Of a stretch of DNA of 64,000 nucleotides, positions 63,195 to 64,000 are shown piece by piece. The notes under the pieces are model-generated. The model was not told where the DNA came from and made no database searches. It was given only the letters and a program-made list of their open reading frames with translations. Numbering within the stretch: the stretch's first letter is position 1; each line of letters opens with the position of its first letter. A program made the position numbers and the translations under genes. The DNA is from Amphibacillus sediminis NBRC 103570 (GTDB lineage: Bacteria > Bacillota > Bacilli > Bacillales > Amphibacillaceae), in assembly GCF_001552275.1 (NCBI RefSeq), contig NZ_BCQW01000003.1, positions 124,001 to 188,000 of the forward strand, given 5' to 3'.

Positions 63195-64000
63195 TTATTC
63201 CTTTTTATAACGTAATCGTGTTAAAAAAAAGCCATCTGATTGAAAATCATCAGGAAATATTTGCAGTCCATATGGCGTCACTCCTGAACTCTCACGTAAA
63301 AATTCAGGTAATTCTGTAAAAAAGTCTGGATCAACTTCAAATGCCTGATGACTTGATAAAAACTCATTAATGATAATTTCATTTTCCGTCGGATCAACGG
63401 TACAGGTACTATACAAAAGTTTACCATCTTTTTTAAGCAATGGAGAAACTTTATCCAATATTTCATATTGGATTAAAGCAAGTGACTGAACATCATCTGC
63501 TGTTTTCGTATATTTAATATCTGGCTTACCACGAATAACTCCTAAACCAGAGCATGGAACATCAAGCAAAATCCGGTCAAAGCTATTTGACTTATGCTCA
63601 TCAGCTAACAATCGCGCATCCTTCCCTTTGGCACGAATATTAATTAACCCTAATTGCTGAGCCTTCTGGCTGACAAGCTTTGCTTTCTTATTATGTAAAT
63701 CATAAGCATAGACATGACCAGTATTATGCAAAACCTCAGCAATATGGGTGGCTTTACCACCAGGTGCACTACAGGCATCAAGTACAATTTGTCCTTCTGC
63801 TAGATCCATCATTTCCGCAACAAGCATTGAGCTTTGATCTTGCACGGTAAAGACTCCTTCTTTAAAAAGAGGATGTTTTAATACATTCCCTTGCTCCACA
63901 ACCAGCCCTTGCTTCGAAAACGGCGATGCTTTAAGCACAAAGCCTTCTTCCAATAGGATGTCCTGCAATTTTTCTCTAGTCATTTTCAATGGATTGACTC
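63195..64000 (-). CDS. rsmB: 16S rRNA (cytosine-967-C5)-methyltransferase RsmB (partial, 5' end off window)
   Basis: The frame stays open to the right edge, giving about 268 C-terminal residues that begin VNPLKMTREKLQ, the end of the linker before the catalytic domain. Visible: the SAM motif DACSAPGGKATHIAE, DVPCSGLGVIRGKPDIKY with the proline-cysteine pair, and the catalytic cysteine in YSTCTVDPTENE. Missing: the N-terminal NusB-like domain. First of the rsmB-prpC-prkC-rsgA operon. Confidence 0.94.
   Translation of the reverse strand, partial: VNPLKMTREKLQDILLEEGFVLKASPFSKQGLVVEQGNVLKHPLFKEGVFTVQDQSSMLVAEMMDLAEGQIVLDACSAPGGKATHIAEVLHNTGHVYAYDLHNKKAKLVSQKAQQLGLINIRAKGKDARLLADEHKSNSFDRILLDVPCSGLGVIRGKPDIKYTKTADDVQSLALIQYEILDKVSPLLKKDGKLLYSTCTVDPTENEIIINEFLSSHQAFEVDPDFFTELPEFLRESSGVTPYGLQIFPDDFQSDGFFLTRLRYKKE

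Noticed and set aside
1-64000. CRISPR arrays, tRNA or rRNA genes, prophage or restriction-modification systems
   Set aside because: No regularly spaced repeats, no cloverleaf-like sequences and no phage or restriction proteins were found on reading the window.

Overview
The window is a low-GC chromosomal segment of a motile Firmicute of the family Bacillaceae. Gene order matches, in reverse, the Bacillus subtilis block rsmB-prpC-prkC-rsgA-rpe-thiN-spoVM-rpmB-yloU-fakA-sdaAB-sdaAA-recG-fapR-plsX-fabDG-acpP-rnc-smc-ftsY-ylxM-ffh-rpsP-khpA-rimM-trmD-rplS-rbgA-rnhB-ylqGH-dprA-topA-xerC-hslVU-codY-flgB to flhB. A 29-codon spoVM gene and a Ku/LigD pair suggest an endospore former. The genes sucCD, trmFO and ylqD, usual members of this block, are absent here. 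Loss of sucCD would fit a mainly fermentative relative such as the Amphibacillus/Halolactibacillus group, but the genus is inference.

Region 1 (1-16.6 kb) is the fla/che operon, read right to left from a sigma-A-like promoter near 16.6 kb. It encodes rod, MS-ring, switch, export ATPase, hook and export-gate proteins plus CheY, and runs off the left edge inside flhB. Region 2 (17.5-25.3 kb) carries codY, hslU, hslV, xerC, topA and dprA. A 395-bp MITE-like element lies beside the codY terminator, and a structured repeat lies downstream of topA.

Region 3 (25.7-36.6 kb) is the least conserved. It holds an AraC-type regulator, ligD and ku (NHEJ), the FlhB-C/FliK-like pair ylqH-ylqG, rnhB, rbgA, a type I signal peptidase and an AT-rich orphan ABC exporter. 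A second copy of the structured repeat sits between rnhB and rbgA, and a possible third relative sits next to ligD.

Region 4 (37.2-47.5 kb) covers ribosome, tRNA and SRP functions: rplS with a leader RNA, trmD, rimM, khpA, rpsP, ffh, ylxM, ftsY, smc and rnc. The usual rnc-smc pair is split by a plus-strand DUF1128 gene containing a 17-base poly(A) tract, followed by an unexplained noncoding segment. Region 5 (47.7-51.3 kb) is the FapR-controlled fatty acid and phospholipid operon with a clear FapR box. Region 6 (51.3-64 kb) holds recG, serine dehydratase, fatty acid kinase FakA, Asp23, divergent rpmB, spoVM, thiamine/ribulose-phosphate genes, RsgA, the PrkC/PrpC signalling pair and the 3' part of rsmB.

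I saw no rRNA, tRNA, CRISPR array, prophage or complete insertion sequence. Most of the window is ordinary core genome; the novelty is in the spacers. Gene identities rest on recognising protein families and gene order; no database search was run.
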